From contig JAPYTQ010000013.1 in the NCBI GenBank assembly GCA_029941905.1, positions 1 through 64,000 on the forward strand: a stretch of DNA of 64,000 nt, written 5' to 3'. Under the pieces are notes generated by a model. The model saw nothing but the letters and a program-made list of their open reading frames with translations, was not told where the DNA came from and searched no databases. The DNA comes from JAHRVQ01 sp029941905. GTDB lineage: Bacteria; Pseudomonadota; Gammaproteobacteria; Pseudomonadales; Azotimanducaceae. Positions 1 to 8,010 of the stretch are shown here, piece by piece. Every line of letters begins with the position of its first letter. Within the stretch, counting starts at the first letter, position 1. Position numbers and translations under genes: made by a program.

Positions 1-12
1 GGCCGCGTAACC

Positions 13-276
13 ATGGAAAGCACTTATAGCGCTGTCCAATTCTTGGGGTCCATTACTAAATGCCCGGTCATCCCCATACCCAGCTGGATATGCAGGCACA
101 AGGACACAAGTTGCATACTTTTTCTTACTCTGAAAGATGGTCATGAGAAATATGACATCATTGATGCAAAATTCGGTGTGATGATAGCGAACAGAGATCA
201 GCTTGCTTTTCATCCAGATATCGATGAAACAGAAGCCTATTTCGAATCTTCAAATGCCAGGTACAGGTCCTTTTAA
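13..276 (+). CDS. hypothetical protein, possibly 5'-truncated
   Basis: An 87-residue open frame near the window edge. The frame stays open upstream to base 1, so the ATG at 13 may be internal to a longer gene. The C-terminal two thirds have a soluble, mixed alpha/beta-type composition with acidic residues, which is credible for a real protein. I recognise no motif or family, and no clear ribosome binding site precedes the ATG. The call rests only on the open frame and composition. Confidence 0.3.
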   Translation: MESTYSAVQFLGSITKCPVIPIPSWICRHKDTSCILFLTLKDGHEKYDIIDAKFGVMIANRDQLAFHPDIDETEAYFESSNARYRSF

Positions 277-328
277 CATTTGGACTTACATCAATGCTGA
301 AGTGCCGAAACCAATCCCTTCGGGGAAC

Positions 329-862
329 TCAGCACGATGAATTAACTGATGCCAGGTCTGCTTTAACTGTCTGAACCACGCTGTCAATGATCTCCCTCGC
401 AATTCTTTTGCTCACTCCTACCCTCTGGAGACGATCGACGAGCGGCTCCGTAACAATTCGCTCTTTAACCAGTTCGCCACCTCTGGTGTACAAACTGAAA
501 TTCTGATAATAACTGCTCCTGATGAAGTCCAGTTGGTGATTGCATTTGCCGCAGGTTCCCTGGAAATAGAGCACCTCTTCCGGCACCAATCTCTTCAACT
601 GGCACAGCCCATCTTGACTCTGAAACTCTGAAACCTCTTCATTGCACACAGAACATGGGTAAGTAAAATCTACATAGTCAAACTCTTTCACTGTCAAAAT
701 TCCGTCTAAATCAAGGTGTTTGAAACTGTAACCTGACTCCGTAACCGGAAAATGTTTTTGTGTAAAGATTTGTAAGCTCTCGACGCCGACATCTGAGGCA
801 GAAAAGAACATACCGCATCTGCCTGAGAGTTTTCCTCGATCTGAGTTTAGATCCGCAAACAT
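329..862 (-). CDS. hypothetical protein with two CxxC pairs (zinc-ribbon-like)
   Basis: A 177-residue protein of unknown function. Its middle part has two CxxC knuckles, CSVC near residue 70 and CGKC near residue 104. Their spacing suggests one structural zinc site, a treble-clef or zinc-ribbon type fold. The C-terminal third is predicted helical and basic, and could bind nucleic acid or a partner, but this is inference. No signal peptide or membrane segment is visible. The gene stands alone on the minus strand with no obvious operon partner. The start is the first ATG of the frame. I do not recognise the family. Confidence 0.55.
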   Translation of the reverse strand: MFADLNSDRGKLSGRCGMFFSASDVGVESLQIFTQKHFPVTESGYSFKHLDLDGILTVKEFDYVDFTYPCSVCNEEVSEFQSQDGLCQLKRLVPEEVLYFQGTCGKCNHQLDFIRSSYYQNFSLYTRGGELVKERIVTEPLVDRLQRVGVSKRIAREIIDSVVQTVKADLASVNSSC

Positions 863-1386
863 TTCGAAACAAGTATCGGGCAGAACGAGACAAATGAATC
901 AGGAGCGATGGCGGGGCTCAATACGTCAAGACGATGGATAACTCCGCGCATTATGCTGATGATGACCCCCATGCTGAAGCGTGAAACGAGACCCGATTGA
1001 TATCGCTATGGCCAATGCCCGGTCACCGATTCTCTCCTCATAGCCTGCCATACACTTCCACGAATCTTCCGGATCTGACGAGTCGTCGTTGGACATCGGA
1101 GTGATTTGATGAGCTTTCTGTTTGTCACGAATGATTACTTTACTGTGTAAGTTGATTCCGTCCTCGATGTCCACTCGAAACCGATCAAAGCGTTAAATTT
1201 ACCAGTCTGATTAAGTTTTCCCGCTACTCTGGTCAGGCGTTGTCACTACCAAGAAATGTTAATCTCATCCCGAGAGCGAGCTTACGAAATATTACAATCG
1301 AACATATTCTAGTTACATGCAGTCGTCATTTTTCTTTGTTTTGAGCTTAAAGTGAAACCCGTTATGCCGGTTATCCTAACTTCCGG
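863..1386. other. 524-bp stretch with no convincing gene
   Basis: Between the zinc-ribbon-like protein and the acetyltransferase. One minus-strand frame (926-1174, 82 codons) is open. It has no ribosome binding site and low-complexity His/Ser content at its end, so I do not call it a gene. The stretch 1175-1386 is AT-richer and probably holds only intergenic DNA. No hairpin or repeat stood out. Confidence 0.4.
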
Positions 1387-2178
1387 CTACAGCAACGGGC
1401 CACCCAGGACACCATCATGACAACGCAGACATGTCTTGTCAGCACAGCGTGCAAAAGCAGGCGAGCGTTTGAGTGCGTCAGTTGCCTGAGTAAGTGTCTC
1501 GCTGGCATCCAGAAGACGCCAGCGACTTTCGCCTGCATACATTTCGGTTGGAGATAAAACCTGCTCGAATCGATCGAATCCATTCGAGCAACCCCCAGTG
1601 GCACAAGCGATAACCTTCCCCGCTGAGTTTTTGGCCCAGCGGCGAAACAGAATTCGTCCCGCATTACGCTCTGCAAGATGTAACAGTGTCATACTGGTAT
1701 ACCCAACACCCATCAGTAGTACGCCTCCCCCCAGTTCAATGATTTTCTCGAGAGGCCCGTAGACGTCTTCCGGGGTTTGGGTGCTGATGATGTCGTCCGC
1801 GCAGGGACCAATCGCGGCAAAGGAGTTTAATGGGTGATTGCCTCTTTTTCTGCCTTGTCGTTCCAGTACCGCAGCAGGAAAGGCTCCCATTTCCCGGAGG
1901 CTAAGTTCGTTTTCTGAGGCCCTAAAAACAAGATCGTGTTCGGACCGTTTATGCACATCATCGTTCTTATCCAGATAGTTCCAGCCATTCTGCTGTGGCC
2001 GATCGTGGGCAGGGGGCGGCTGTTCAAGCCTGTAGGTGAACGTTGGCACGACGAGTGTACATCCTGCGTCGAGTAACTGATCAGCGATCGACTCCGCTTT
2101 CGTTTTTAGATCACCAAAGGACCGCATAGAGGCGTGAATGCAAAGCGGCTTGTTCGCCAGTTTATTAAAAATATCCAT
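1387..2178 (-). CDS. AAC(3)-family aminoglycoside N3-acetyltransferase-like protein
   Basis: About 263 residues, the usual length of the AAC(3)/YokD family, which transfers acetyl from acetyl-CoA to an amine; characterised members modify aminoglycosides. Family signatures seen in order: an N-terminal IHAS segment followed by SFG, a PTFT strand, a GAFP...R...HP-SFAA-G block near residues 95-125, and GPLEKI followed by GVLLMGVG and TLLHLAE near residues 143-170. The tail contains a CLRC pair after a Cys-Ala-Asp stretch, perhaps a metal knuckle. The ATG at 2178 is chosen over a GTG two codons upstream. Many environmental members have unknown substrates, so drug resistance should not be assumed. 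It stands alone, with no resistance genes or mobile element nearby. Confidence 0.8.
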   Translation of the reverse strand: MDIFNKLANKPLCIHASMRSFGDLKTKAESIADQLLDAGCTLVVPTFTYRLEQPPPAHDRPQQNGWNYLDKNDDVHKRSEHDLVFRASENELSLREMGAFPAAVLERQGRKRGNHPLNSFAAIGPCADDIISTQTPEDVYGPLEKIIELGGGVLLMGVGYTSMTLLHLAERNAGRILFRRWAKNSAGKVIACATGGCSNGFDRFEQVLSPTEMYAGESRWRLLDASETLTQATDALKRSPAFARCADKTCLRCHDGVLGGPLL

Positions 2179-2184
2179 ACGCAC

Positions 2185-2535
2185 AGTGTACTTGGTTCTT
2201 CAGGCATAGTTACCGGTCAAGATTACACCATTCATCCGTGACCGATTTTTAACCTCTGGCACCTCTAGTTATACCGAATACTATGTTTCTGGGTTAGGGC
2301 TGATGTGAAGATTGAATTTGAGACCGGAGAACTTTGGAACTACAAAGCTTTGCCACTAATCTATAGGTTATTACATTGTTCGATGATGAGCCGTTGATGT
2401 CTGCACAGCTCGAAACGATCCAGGCTGACGAGAGTGACGAGCTGACTCCTTTCAAAGCCTGGATGATTCGGATAAATTGGCAATCTGGTCAGGTTTCACT
2501 TTATAGTCACTCCTCCATCCTCACCGAGCGGCGCG
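2185..2535. other. 351-bp intergenic region upstream of the selenoprotein candidate
   Basis: Contains the promoter regions of two divergent genes, but no clear -35/-10 pair. A short open frame at 2376-2558 starts with TTG, runs into the next gene and matches nothing I know. A stretch around 2305-2370 reads as a plausible peptide in another frame, so a decayed small gene is possible. I see no defined repeat. Confidence 0.3.
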
Positions 2536-3666
2536 ATGAACCATTTCAACTACCTTGACTCACCCTATCTTGTTCGAGAAGACATAAAAATGGCGCATCG
2601 CGAGTATTGGACTACGCTTGCATCCCCTGGTTCCTGGTGGACCGGTAAAGAAAGAACAGCGATTGCCCGTGAAGTGAGGAACGCAACGTCCTGCGGCTTC
2701 TGCCAGGAAAGGAAACAAGCCTTGTCACCTTACAGTTTTAGCGGTGAGCATCATCATAGTGAAAACAGTCCCGACAAAGCCGAGCTGTCCTCGCTTGCCA
2801 TTGACGCTGTGCATCGGATCGTCACAGACCAGAACCGAATCACCCAGGCTTACGTCGAGGCGAACTCTGATGCTGGATTCACAGAGGAGCAATATGTGGA
2901 ACTGGCGGGGATAGTTGTTGCAGTGTTTAGTATTGATGAATTCAACCGTGGGCTGGGGCTCGAACTTGAGCCACTGCCTTCACCTTCAGAAGGAGAACCG
3001 ACCCACTATCGCCCTTCCCAGGCCATACGGGGAACCGGGTTCGTTTCAATGATACCCCCGGATGGTGCCACGGGTGCCGAGTCTGATCTATGGGATGGTC
3101 GAACGGCGAATGTTCTGCGCGCCCTGACCCTGGTACCCGATGCGCTTCGTGACTGGACCCGGCTCGCTGCCGCGCAATATCTGTCGATGGAAGGCATGGC
3201 AAACATGATCGGCCAGGATGATCGCAGTATCAATCGAATGCAGATGGAACTGATCGCGGGTCGCGTATCGTCATACAACGAGTGTTTTTACTGAACCAGT
3301 GCACATGCATCCATGCTCCGTGTGAGCGCCAAAGTTACAGAGACCACCATTGATATCAATATGATTAACGGTGAAAGAAAAGAGGGTGTTTCAAATCTCG
3401 AATATGGCGAGGAACTCATGAAGTTTGCTGAGACCCTGTCATCAAGAAACGAAATCGATCTCGCAGCGGCAAGGAAGCAACTGTTATTCGTTGCAGGACC
3501 CGAAGTGCTGGTCGACGCTGCAGGTGTTGCCGCCAATTTTCAACGCATGGTGCGCATCGCAGATGCTATGGGCATTCCGGTAGACACAAAGGAAAGTGAA
3601 CTTAGTAACAAAATACGCCAGGACCTGGATCTGTACCGGTTCGCCAGCGCTGAAAATTCTGCTTGA
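2536..3666 (+). CDS. AhpD-like alkylhydroperoxidase-related selenoprotein (in-frame TGA = Sec253)
   Basis: Two adjacent open stretches (2536-3294 and 3295-3666) are in the same frame, separated only by TGA at 3292-3294. Read through, they give 376 residues, a normal length for the alkylhydroperoxidase-related (seleno)protein group of the carboxymuconolactone decarboxylase/AhpD superfamily. The TGA sits exactly in the AhpD active-site pattern E-x11-C-x2-C-x3-H: Glu238, Cys250, TGA253, His257. A hairpin suited to bacterial SECIS function starts 20 nt downstream. The N-terminal half repeats the superfamily fold, with WWTGKER and a CGFC pair at residues 53-56. AhpD-type proteins are thiol reductants or peroxidases; here Cys-Sec would be the redox pair. 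The start at 2536 keeps the N-terminal DSPYLVRED stretch expected for the group. Sec decoding needs selA, selB, selC and selD, none of which is in the window. Confidence 0.82.
3314..3328 (+). promoter_or_regulatory. SECIS-like hairpin downstream of the TGA codon
   Basis: Stem TGCTC / GAGCG (five pairs, the outermost a U-G wobble) closing a five-base loop CGTGT. The loop starts 25 nt after the TGA and has G as its second base. Bacterial SECIS elements are short coding-region hairpins with the apical loop roughly 16-37 nt after the UGA and a G in the first two loop positions. This one meets both rules. Short stems occur by chance, so the support comes mainly from the placement. Confidence 0.6.
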
Positions 3667-3695
3667 TTTGATGTTACCGGTGAACAGCTCTCAGG

Positions 3696-3884
3696 TTAGT
3701 CCAGGGAAATTGCAGCGCGTGGACAGACGCTAACAGCGCGCTTCACTTTCTCCTCAAACTCGGCGGGAACAACATCGACAAGGGTATAAGACCGGTCATC
3801 ATCCCGAACCTCAAAAACCTCCGGCACCTCGTCCATACAGCGAGCGTGGCCTTCACAAAGACTGTGATCGATAGTAACTTTCAT
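3696..3884 (-). CDS. small 3Fe-4S/4Fe-4S ferredoxin, P450 redox partner
   Basis: A 62-residue acidic ferredoxin of the type that feeds electrons to bacterial class I P450s. Cluster ligands seen: the N-terminal C-E-G-H-A-R-C pattern (residues 9-15), with His where 4Fe-4S ferredoxins have Cys, and a C-terminal C-P at residues 54-55. This is the layout of P450-associated 3Fe-4S ferredoxins. An AAGGAG ribosome binding site overlaps the stop codon of the upstream P450 gene, with only 10 bp between the two reading frames. They are therefore almost certainly one operon and translationally linked. No ferredoxin reductase is present nearby, so the reductase must be encoded elsewhere. Confidence 0.92.
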   Translation of the reverse strand: MKVTIDHSLCEGHARCMDEVPEVFEVRDDDRSYTLVDVVPAEFEEKVKRAVSVCPRAAISLD

Positions 3885-3894
3885 CGTATCTCCT

Positions 3895-5259
3895 TTAGGC
3901 CGCTTTTGCCCTGACCATCATGCGCTTAATGCCACCAACATGCAGGCTGCCCTGGACAAACTCAGGTTCACTCACAAGCTCAAGTTTGGAGAGTAGAGGT
4001 AGTAATGCATGGAACATGGATCGCAACTCCCAGCGCGCCAGGTGCGCACCAAGACAGAAGTGTTCCCCGAAACCGCCAAATGCGAAGTGATCATTTGGAT
4101 TGCGTTCAACATCGAATTTGTAAGGGTCACTGAATACATCTTCATCCCTGTTTGCCGAGGGGTACCACATGACAACTGATTCACCTTTGCGAATAACCTG
4201 CCCCCTGATTTCCACGTCCTCCATGACGGTTCGCTGAAACTGGATGACCACAGAGGTCCATCGAAGTATCTCCTCGACCGCGGAAGGGATAAGTTCAGGC
4301 TGACCAACCAGATGCTCCAACTGTTCCGGATGATCCAGCAGGGCTTTTATACCCCCTGTGGTTGAGTTTCTTGTGGTCTCATTTCCAGCGGCCACCAGCA
4401 GGGTAAAAAAAGACGAAATCTCTTTTGGACTGAGACGATTGCCATCAATATCAGCTTCCATAAGCGCACTGAGAAGATCCTTGCCAAGACCCTCCTGCAG
4501 TCGCTTCTGCACAAGTCTTTCATTGTAACGACGCCATTCGCCACTGCTGCGACGCAGGGTCTGTTCCTGGGATTCGCCGGGCAACCTGAATTCGGGATCT
4601 GCTGCACCCACTAATGCCTCGGTCCAGGAGAAAATCTGATCCCAATCTTCCGACGGAATCCCCGCCATCTCGCAAATAGCAGCCACAGGAAGTTTCGCCG
4701 CGAGTTCGTGCACAACATCGACCAGTCCCCCGGTACCTTTGCTGGCGAATTCATCGACGACAACCTCGGCAAACCGACTTACATAATTATCCGCCATCTG
4801 GGCGAAATGACTTTCAAGTGCACGCATCGTTCGAGGCGTAAAATGTCGTGAAACAGCACTGCGATACTGTCGATGTTCCGGCGGATCCATGAATATAAAA
4901 TCCGGTGGGTCCTCCTGTGAACCCCCGTAGCGTTGTGCGTTGCGAATTCTGGCTCGTTGTCCGATTTTCAGGGATGTAGTATCTGCCAATCGCAGCAGCT
5001 GGGTATTGGAAAAAATACCCGGATTGCGGGAAATAAACCCTACATCCTCATGTTTCGTGATGGCCCAGAAAGGTTCATACCGTGGCCGCTGATACCAGTA
5101 AACCGGCTTCTCACGACGCAGCAGATCCCAGGCGGCCCAGGGATAACCGTGTTTGACGTAAAGATCAGTGTCGGTAATGTTGAGGTTTTCAAGCGTCAAA
5201 TGTTCATTATCATTGTACAAGTCACTGCTCCAAATGATGTCCCCAGGGCAATGTAACAT
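3895..5259 (-). CDS. cytochrome P450 monooxygenase
   Basis: A 454-residue soluble bacterial P450, which inserts one oxygen atom from O2 into an unreactive substrate. All key motifs are intact: the I-helix oxygen-activating segment AAGNETT at 290-296, the K-helix ExxR at Glu330-Arg333, and the heme-binding loop FGGFGEHFCLGAH with thiolate ligand Cys402. The N-terminal half resembles P450s acting on sterols, terpenoids or similar hydrophobic carboxylates, but I cannot assign a CYP family or substrate. The ferredoxin gene follows directly. The annotated ATG has no ribosome binding site close by; an AGGAGG lies about 40 nt upstream inside a long dyad, so either start or regulation is unusual. No alternative ATG occurs before residue 124. 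Confidence 0.93.
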   Translation of the reverse strand: MLHCPGDIIWSSDLYNDNEHLTLENLNITDTDLYVKHGYPWAAWDLLRREKPVYWYQRPRYEPFWAITKHEDVGFISRNPGIFSNTQLLRLADTTSLKIGQRARIRNAQRYGGSQEDPPDFIFMDPPEHRQYRSAVSRHFTPRTMRALESHFAQMADNYVSRFAEVVVDEFASKGTGGLVDVVHELAAKLPVAAICEMAGIPSEDWDQIFSWTEALVGAADPEFRLPGESQEQTLRRSSGEWRRYNERLVQKRLQEGLGKDLLSALMEADIDGNRLSPKEISSFFTLLVAAGNETTRNSTTGGIKALLDHPEQLEHLVGQPELIPSAVEEILRWTSVVIQFQRTVMEDVEIRGQVIRKGESVVMWYPSANRDEDVFSDPYKFDVERNPNDHFAFGGFGEHFCLGAHLARWELRSMFHALLPLLSKLELVSEPEFVQGSLHVGGIKRMMVRAKAA

Positions 5260-5262
5260 GTT

Positions 5263-5306
5263 AGGAGGCTAATCGAGAATAAAAACCGTAGCTCGACCAG
5301 CCTCCT
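5263..5306. promoter_or_regulatory. extended inverted repeat in the P450/hydrolase divergent region
   Basis: AGGAGGCT (5263-5270) pairs with AGCCTCCT (5299-5306). Two bases further in on each side, TCGAG (5273-5277) pairs with CTCGA (5292-5296). This gives 13 base pairs broken by a symmetric 2x2 internal loop around a 14-base loop. On the minus strand the upstream arm contains AGGAGG, which the hairpin would hide from ribosomes. The element ends three bases before the P450 start codon. It could be an operator or a 5'-UTR switch; there is no T-run to suggest a terminator. Confidence 0.5.
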
Positions 5307-5392
5307 TGTGCCGCGAGACAAGACCAATCTGTGTAAATACTCGCCTATGATCGGGTGGGTGATGTTATGGTAGGTCGGTCTTTGAGATTTTG

Positions 5393-6256
5393 ATGGAATC
5401 CCGGATGCAGGAAGTAATAAGGCCTGATGGCAGTGTTGTCACCTATGAAGTGTCGGGCTCCGGCGCGCCCGTTCTATTGCTAGCTCCCAGCGGTATCAGC
5501 AGCGCTGCCACTGAATGGGGTGGATATTTCATAGATCCCCGGATTCTAGCTGATGATTTTACTGTAATTAGCATGGATCAGCGCTATGCCGGTGCGGGGA
5601 GAGCGCCATTGGAACCTTTCTCCCATGAGTCGGTTTTCGCTGATCAACTTGCCGTCCTTGACGCACTGGAGTTCCCTGACGCTGCAGTCATCGGAGCAGA
5701 TTTTTATTGTGCCAGTGCACTCAAATTTGCCTGCGATGCGCCAGCCAGAACACGTGCAACCGTTTTAGTCGAACCCATGGGACTCGATGATAGCAATTCA
5801 ATGGATGTCTACTACGGGATGTTCAATGAAACCATTCGGATGGCGCGGGCTGAAGGGTTGGATGGGGTTATTAGGGCGGCAGCAAACAATCCTGCTTTTG
5901 CCGACAACCCCGCGGCAGGGCCCTGGTGCCAGCGTCTGTGCCGTGAACCAGGCTTTTCGGCAGCGCTGCGTTCCCTGGGTAGAGAAGGCTACATCACATT
6001 GATTGTGGATTTCAGGGACGGTGCTTTCCCCTGGGGTAAACGCTATTTTTCAGTCAATGAACTGGCAGCCAACGGAACCTCTGTGCCCATATTGATGGCA
6101 CCAGGTAATGATGAATTGCATCCTCCCGGACTCGCAGCCCGACTTAATGAGAACGGAGTAAACGCCAGCATCTGTGGAGCAAGTAGAGACAACCCGGATG
6201 ACCTTATCGACGAAATCCGTCAGTTTCTGCGCCGCCACACTTCTCAGACCACCTGA
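5393..6256 (+). CDS. alpha/beta-hydrolase fold protein with unusual nucleophile elbow
   Basis: About 287 residues with an alpha/beta-hydrolase layout: an N-terminal G-x-G-x-P-V-L-L-L strand, an HG-like oxyanion loop region near residues 31-35, DQR near 62-64, and a C-terminal strand with GNDE. The nucleophile elbow reads G-A-D-F-Y (Asp103) instead of G-x-S-x-G. Asp at this place is known in haloalkane dehalogenases and epoxide hydrolases. The usual catalytic histidine near the C-terminus is not evident: the place expected to read GAGH reads GASR. It may be a divergent or non-catalytic member. It is divergent from the P450 and ends 13 bp inside the convergent GGDEF gene. ATG at 5393 is preferred to the TTG one codon before it. 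Confidence 0.7.
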   Translation: MESRMQEVIRPDGSVVTYEVSGSGAPVLLLAPSGISSAATEWGGYFIDPRILADDFTVISMDQRYAGAGRAPLEPFSHESVFADQLAVLDALEFPDAAVIGADFYCASALKFACDAPARTRATVLVEPMGLDDSNSMDVYYGMFNETIRMARAEGLDGVIRAAANNPAFADNPAAGPWCQRLCREPGFSAALRSLGREGYITLIVDFRDGAFPWGKRYFSVNELAANGTSVPILMAPGNDELHPPGLAARLNENGVNASICGASRDNPDDLIDEIRQFLRRHTSQTT

Positions 6257-7131
6257 TTACGTCCCTGACGCTTGGCTCGATACAAAGCATCGTCTGCACG
6301 TTTAAGAATTCTTTGAAAGTCGTCTTGTTTGTCACTTTCCGCCACTCCAATGCTAATCGTGAAACTCAGCGACCCCGTTGGGGCTTTAATCACAATATCA
6401 CTAACGGCGATACGGAGCCTTTCGGCAACATTGGATGCACCTGCTTTGCCTGTTTCAGGCAATATAACGGCAAACTCTTCACCACCAAGACGACCCAGCG
6501 TATCTTCGGCTCGTAGCTCGCCATCCATGACCTCTACAGTTTTTATCAAAGCATCATCACCAATACCATGTCCGTGGGTATCGTTTACGGATTTAAAATG
6601 ATCAATATCGATCATCAAGACAGAGACGGTACGAATGTAGCGTTTACTTCTGTGGACTTCCTTACGCCCCGTTTCCATTAAATGGCCGTGATTAAATGCA
6701 CCTGTTAACGAGTCAGTCCTGGCCAGGTGCTCCAATTTTTGGGCTGTGGCTTGTTGATTTAAGACGTTCAACACCCGAGCTTGCACAATGCGTTCTGAAA
6801 TAGGTTTACGAATAAAATCAACAGCACCGATTTCAAGTCCCTGTTCCTCACTTTCGTTGGTATCAAGTGCGGTGATGAAGATAACGGCGATATGTTCAGT
6901 GGCCGGGTCTGCTTTTAGAAGCTTGCAAACTTCATATCCATCCATACCCGGCATATTCACGTCGAGTAGAATCAGATCTGGGATCACAACGGATGCTTTC
7001 TGTAACGCTTCCGCACCGTTTTCAATCTGTTCAACAATGCAATATTCGCCTAGCATCAGCGACACTATCTTACGAATTGACAAGTCATCATCGACGATAA
7101 ACACCGTTGGTCTATGCACGACTTTCAACAC
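6244..7131 (-). CDS. response regulator with GGDEF output (PleD-like diguanylate cyclase)
   Basis: 295 residues. The receiver domain (about 8-122) has the acidic pocket DDD at 14-16, phospho-acceptor Asp57 in LLDVNM, and Lys109 before Pro. The C-terminal GGDEF domain (about 135-295) has an intact GGEEF active site at 216-220 and an inhibitory I-site R-x-x-D at 207-210, five residues before it. The protein should make cyclic di-GMP from two GTP when phosphorylated and be feedback-inhibited by product. No histidine kinase gene is adjacent, so it is an orphan regulator. The product may control motility, adhesion or biofilm. The start is the first ATG and gives a standard receiver N-terminus. Confidence 0.93.
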   Translation of the reverse strand: MLKVVHRPTVFIVDDDLSIRKIVSLMLGEYCIVEQIENGAEALQKASVVIPDLILLDVNMPGMDGYEVCKLLKADPATEHIAVIFITALDTNESEEQGLEIGAVDFIRKPISERIVQARVLNVLNQQATAQKLEHLARTDSLTGAFNHGHLMETGRKEVHRSKRYIRTVSVLMIDIDHFKSVNDTHGHGIGDDALIKTVEVMDGELRAEDTLGRLGGEEFAVILPETGKAGASNVAERLRIAVSDIVIKAPTGSLSFTISIGVAESDKQDDFQRILKRADDALYRAKRQGRNQVV

Positions 7132-7445
7132 GCGGATTCTCCCTGGTCACCAGCGTTAATTCACCCCACCACAGACCGTGTTAGCCTGCATCATCGCTAA
7201 TAAGTATAGCCGGTCCCTTTATCTTTTTCTCTAGCGTAACGGCCACGTTTTCGTTCTCCAGATGGTAGTTAGTCCGCAACAGATTATTTAAATAGCCCAA
7301 AATTATACCCCGCCGCTGTATCGAGTATGAGAATTGGTTCACAAGACAAAGTTAAAACGGAATGGGATATATTTTTCACACTCGTATCCCTTGGGTTTGA
7401 TAGACTCAACAGTACAAAAGCTGGATAGCATGGTAGGAAGAAGAG
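7132..7445. other. 314-bp divergent intergenic region
   Basis: Lies between the GGDEF regulator (leftward) and the VOC protein (rightward), and must carry both promoters. It is AT-rich in its right half (7280-7380). I found no promoter pair of standard spacing or palindrome that I can support. An AGGAAG ribosome binding site sits just before the VOC ATG. Confidence 0.4.
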
Positions 7446-7931
7446 ATGAGAGTCAAAAAGATTAATCATACCGGGATCAGCGTCAGCGATATGGGCCTTT
7501 CGCTGACATTCTATCGGGATTTACTCGGGCTTGATGTGATATTCGATTCGAATGTGAAAGCCAATCCACGCTTAAGCAAGGTGGTTGGAATGGATGATGC
7601 TCGTGGCCGTGTGGTTTGGCTACGTGTTGCGGAAAGCATGATTGAACTCTGGCAATGGGACTATCCAAAAGGGCGATCATTACCTGCCGACTACAAGCCC
7701 GCGGATCGTGGCGTGACTCATTTCGGTCTCGAGGTCGAAGATGTTGATGACCTTTGTAACCGGGTTAAGGAAGCGGGTTATCATATCAACACGACTCCCC
7801 AGGACCTTGGTTTACACAAGACTACCTATATCAAGGGTCCTGATAACGAAATTATCGAGATTCTGGAAGATCGAGCAACGGATGAGCGGCTTCGGGAACT
7901 GACTGAACAGTCCCCCCGTCAACAATCCTAA
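7446..7931 (+). CDS. VOC (glyoxalase/dioxygenase) superfamily protein
   Basis: 161 residues made of two beta-alpha-beta-beta-beta modules, typical of the vicinal oxygen chelate fold: glyoxalase I, methylmalonyl-CoA epimerase and extradiol dioxygenases. The N-terminal module has INHTGISVSD, with metal-ligand His8, and FYRDLLGL. The second begins THFGLEVEDVD, with His near residue 92, and ends with a G-P-D-N-E-I-I-E-I-L-E stretch holding the likely glutamate ligand. Length and pattern are closest to lactoylglutathione-lyase-like or epimerase-like members. The reaction cannot be assigned. It lies 79 bp before the Rieske oxygenase on the same strand, so the two may be co-transcribed and work on the same aromatic or cyclic substrate. 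Confidence 0.88.
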   Translation: MRVKKINHTGISVSDMGLSLTFYRDLLGLDVIFDSNVKANPRLSKVVGMDDARGRVVWLRVAESMIELWQWDYPKGRSLPADYKPADRGVTHFGLEVEDVDDLCNRVKEAGYHINTTPQDLGLHKTTYIKGPDNEIIEILEDRATDERLRELTEQSPRQQS

Positions 7932-8010
7932 GATCAGACCGGGTTTCGCATGGTTTGACCCATTAGCACCAACGTTCTTCAACATTTGCCCAGCACACGA
8001 GAACATTGAA

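Noticed and set aside
1..1386. Integron-like cassette array of small genes with attC sites
   Set aside because: A few GTTRRRY-like strings (for example near 1088 and 1193) are found but no paired imperfect palindrome or integrase gene.
1387..2178. Clinical-type aminoglycoside resistance island
   Set aside because: Single AAC(3)-family gene without transposase, integron or other resistance genes; environmental family members are common.
2376..2558. Small plus-strand open frame before the selenoprotein candidate
   Set aside because: Starts with TTG, overlaps the selenoprotein frame, no ribosome binding site or recognised motif.
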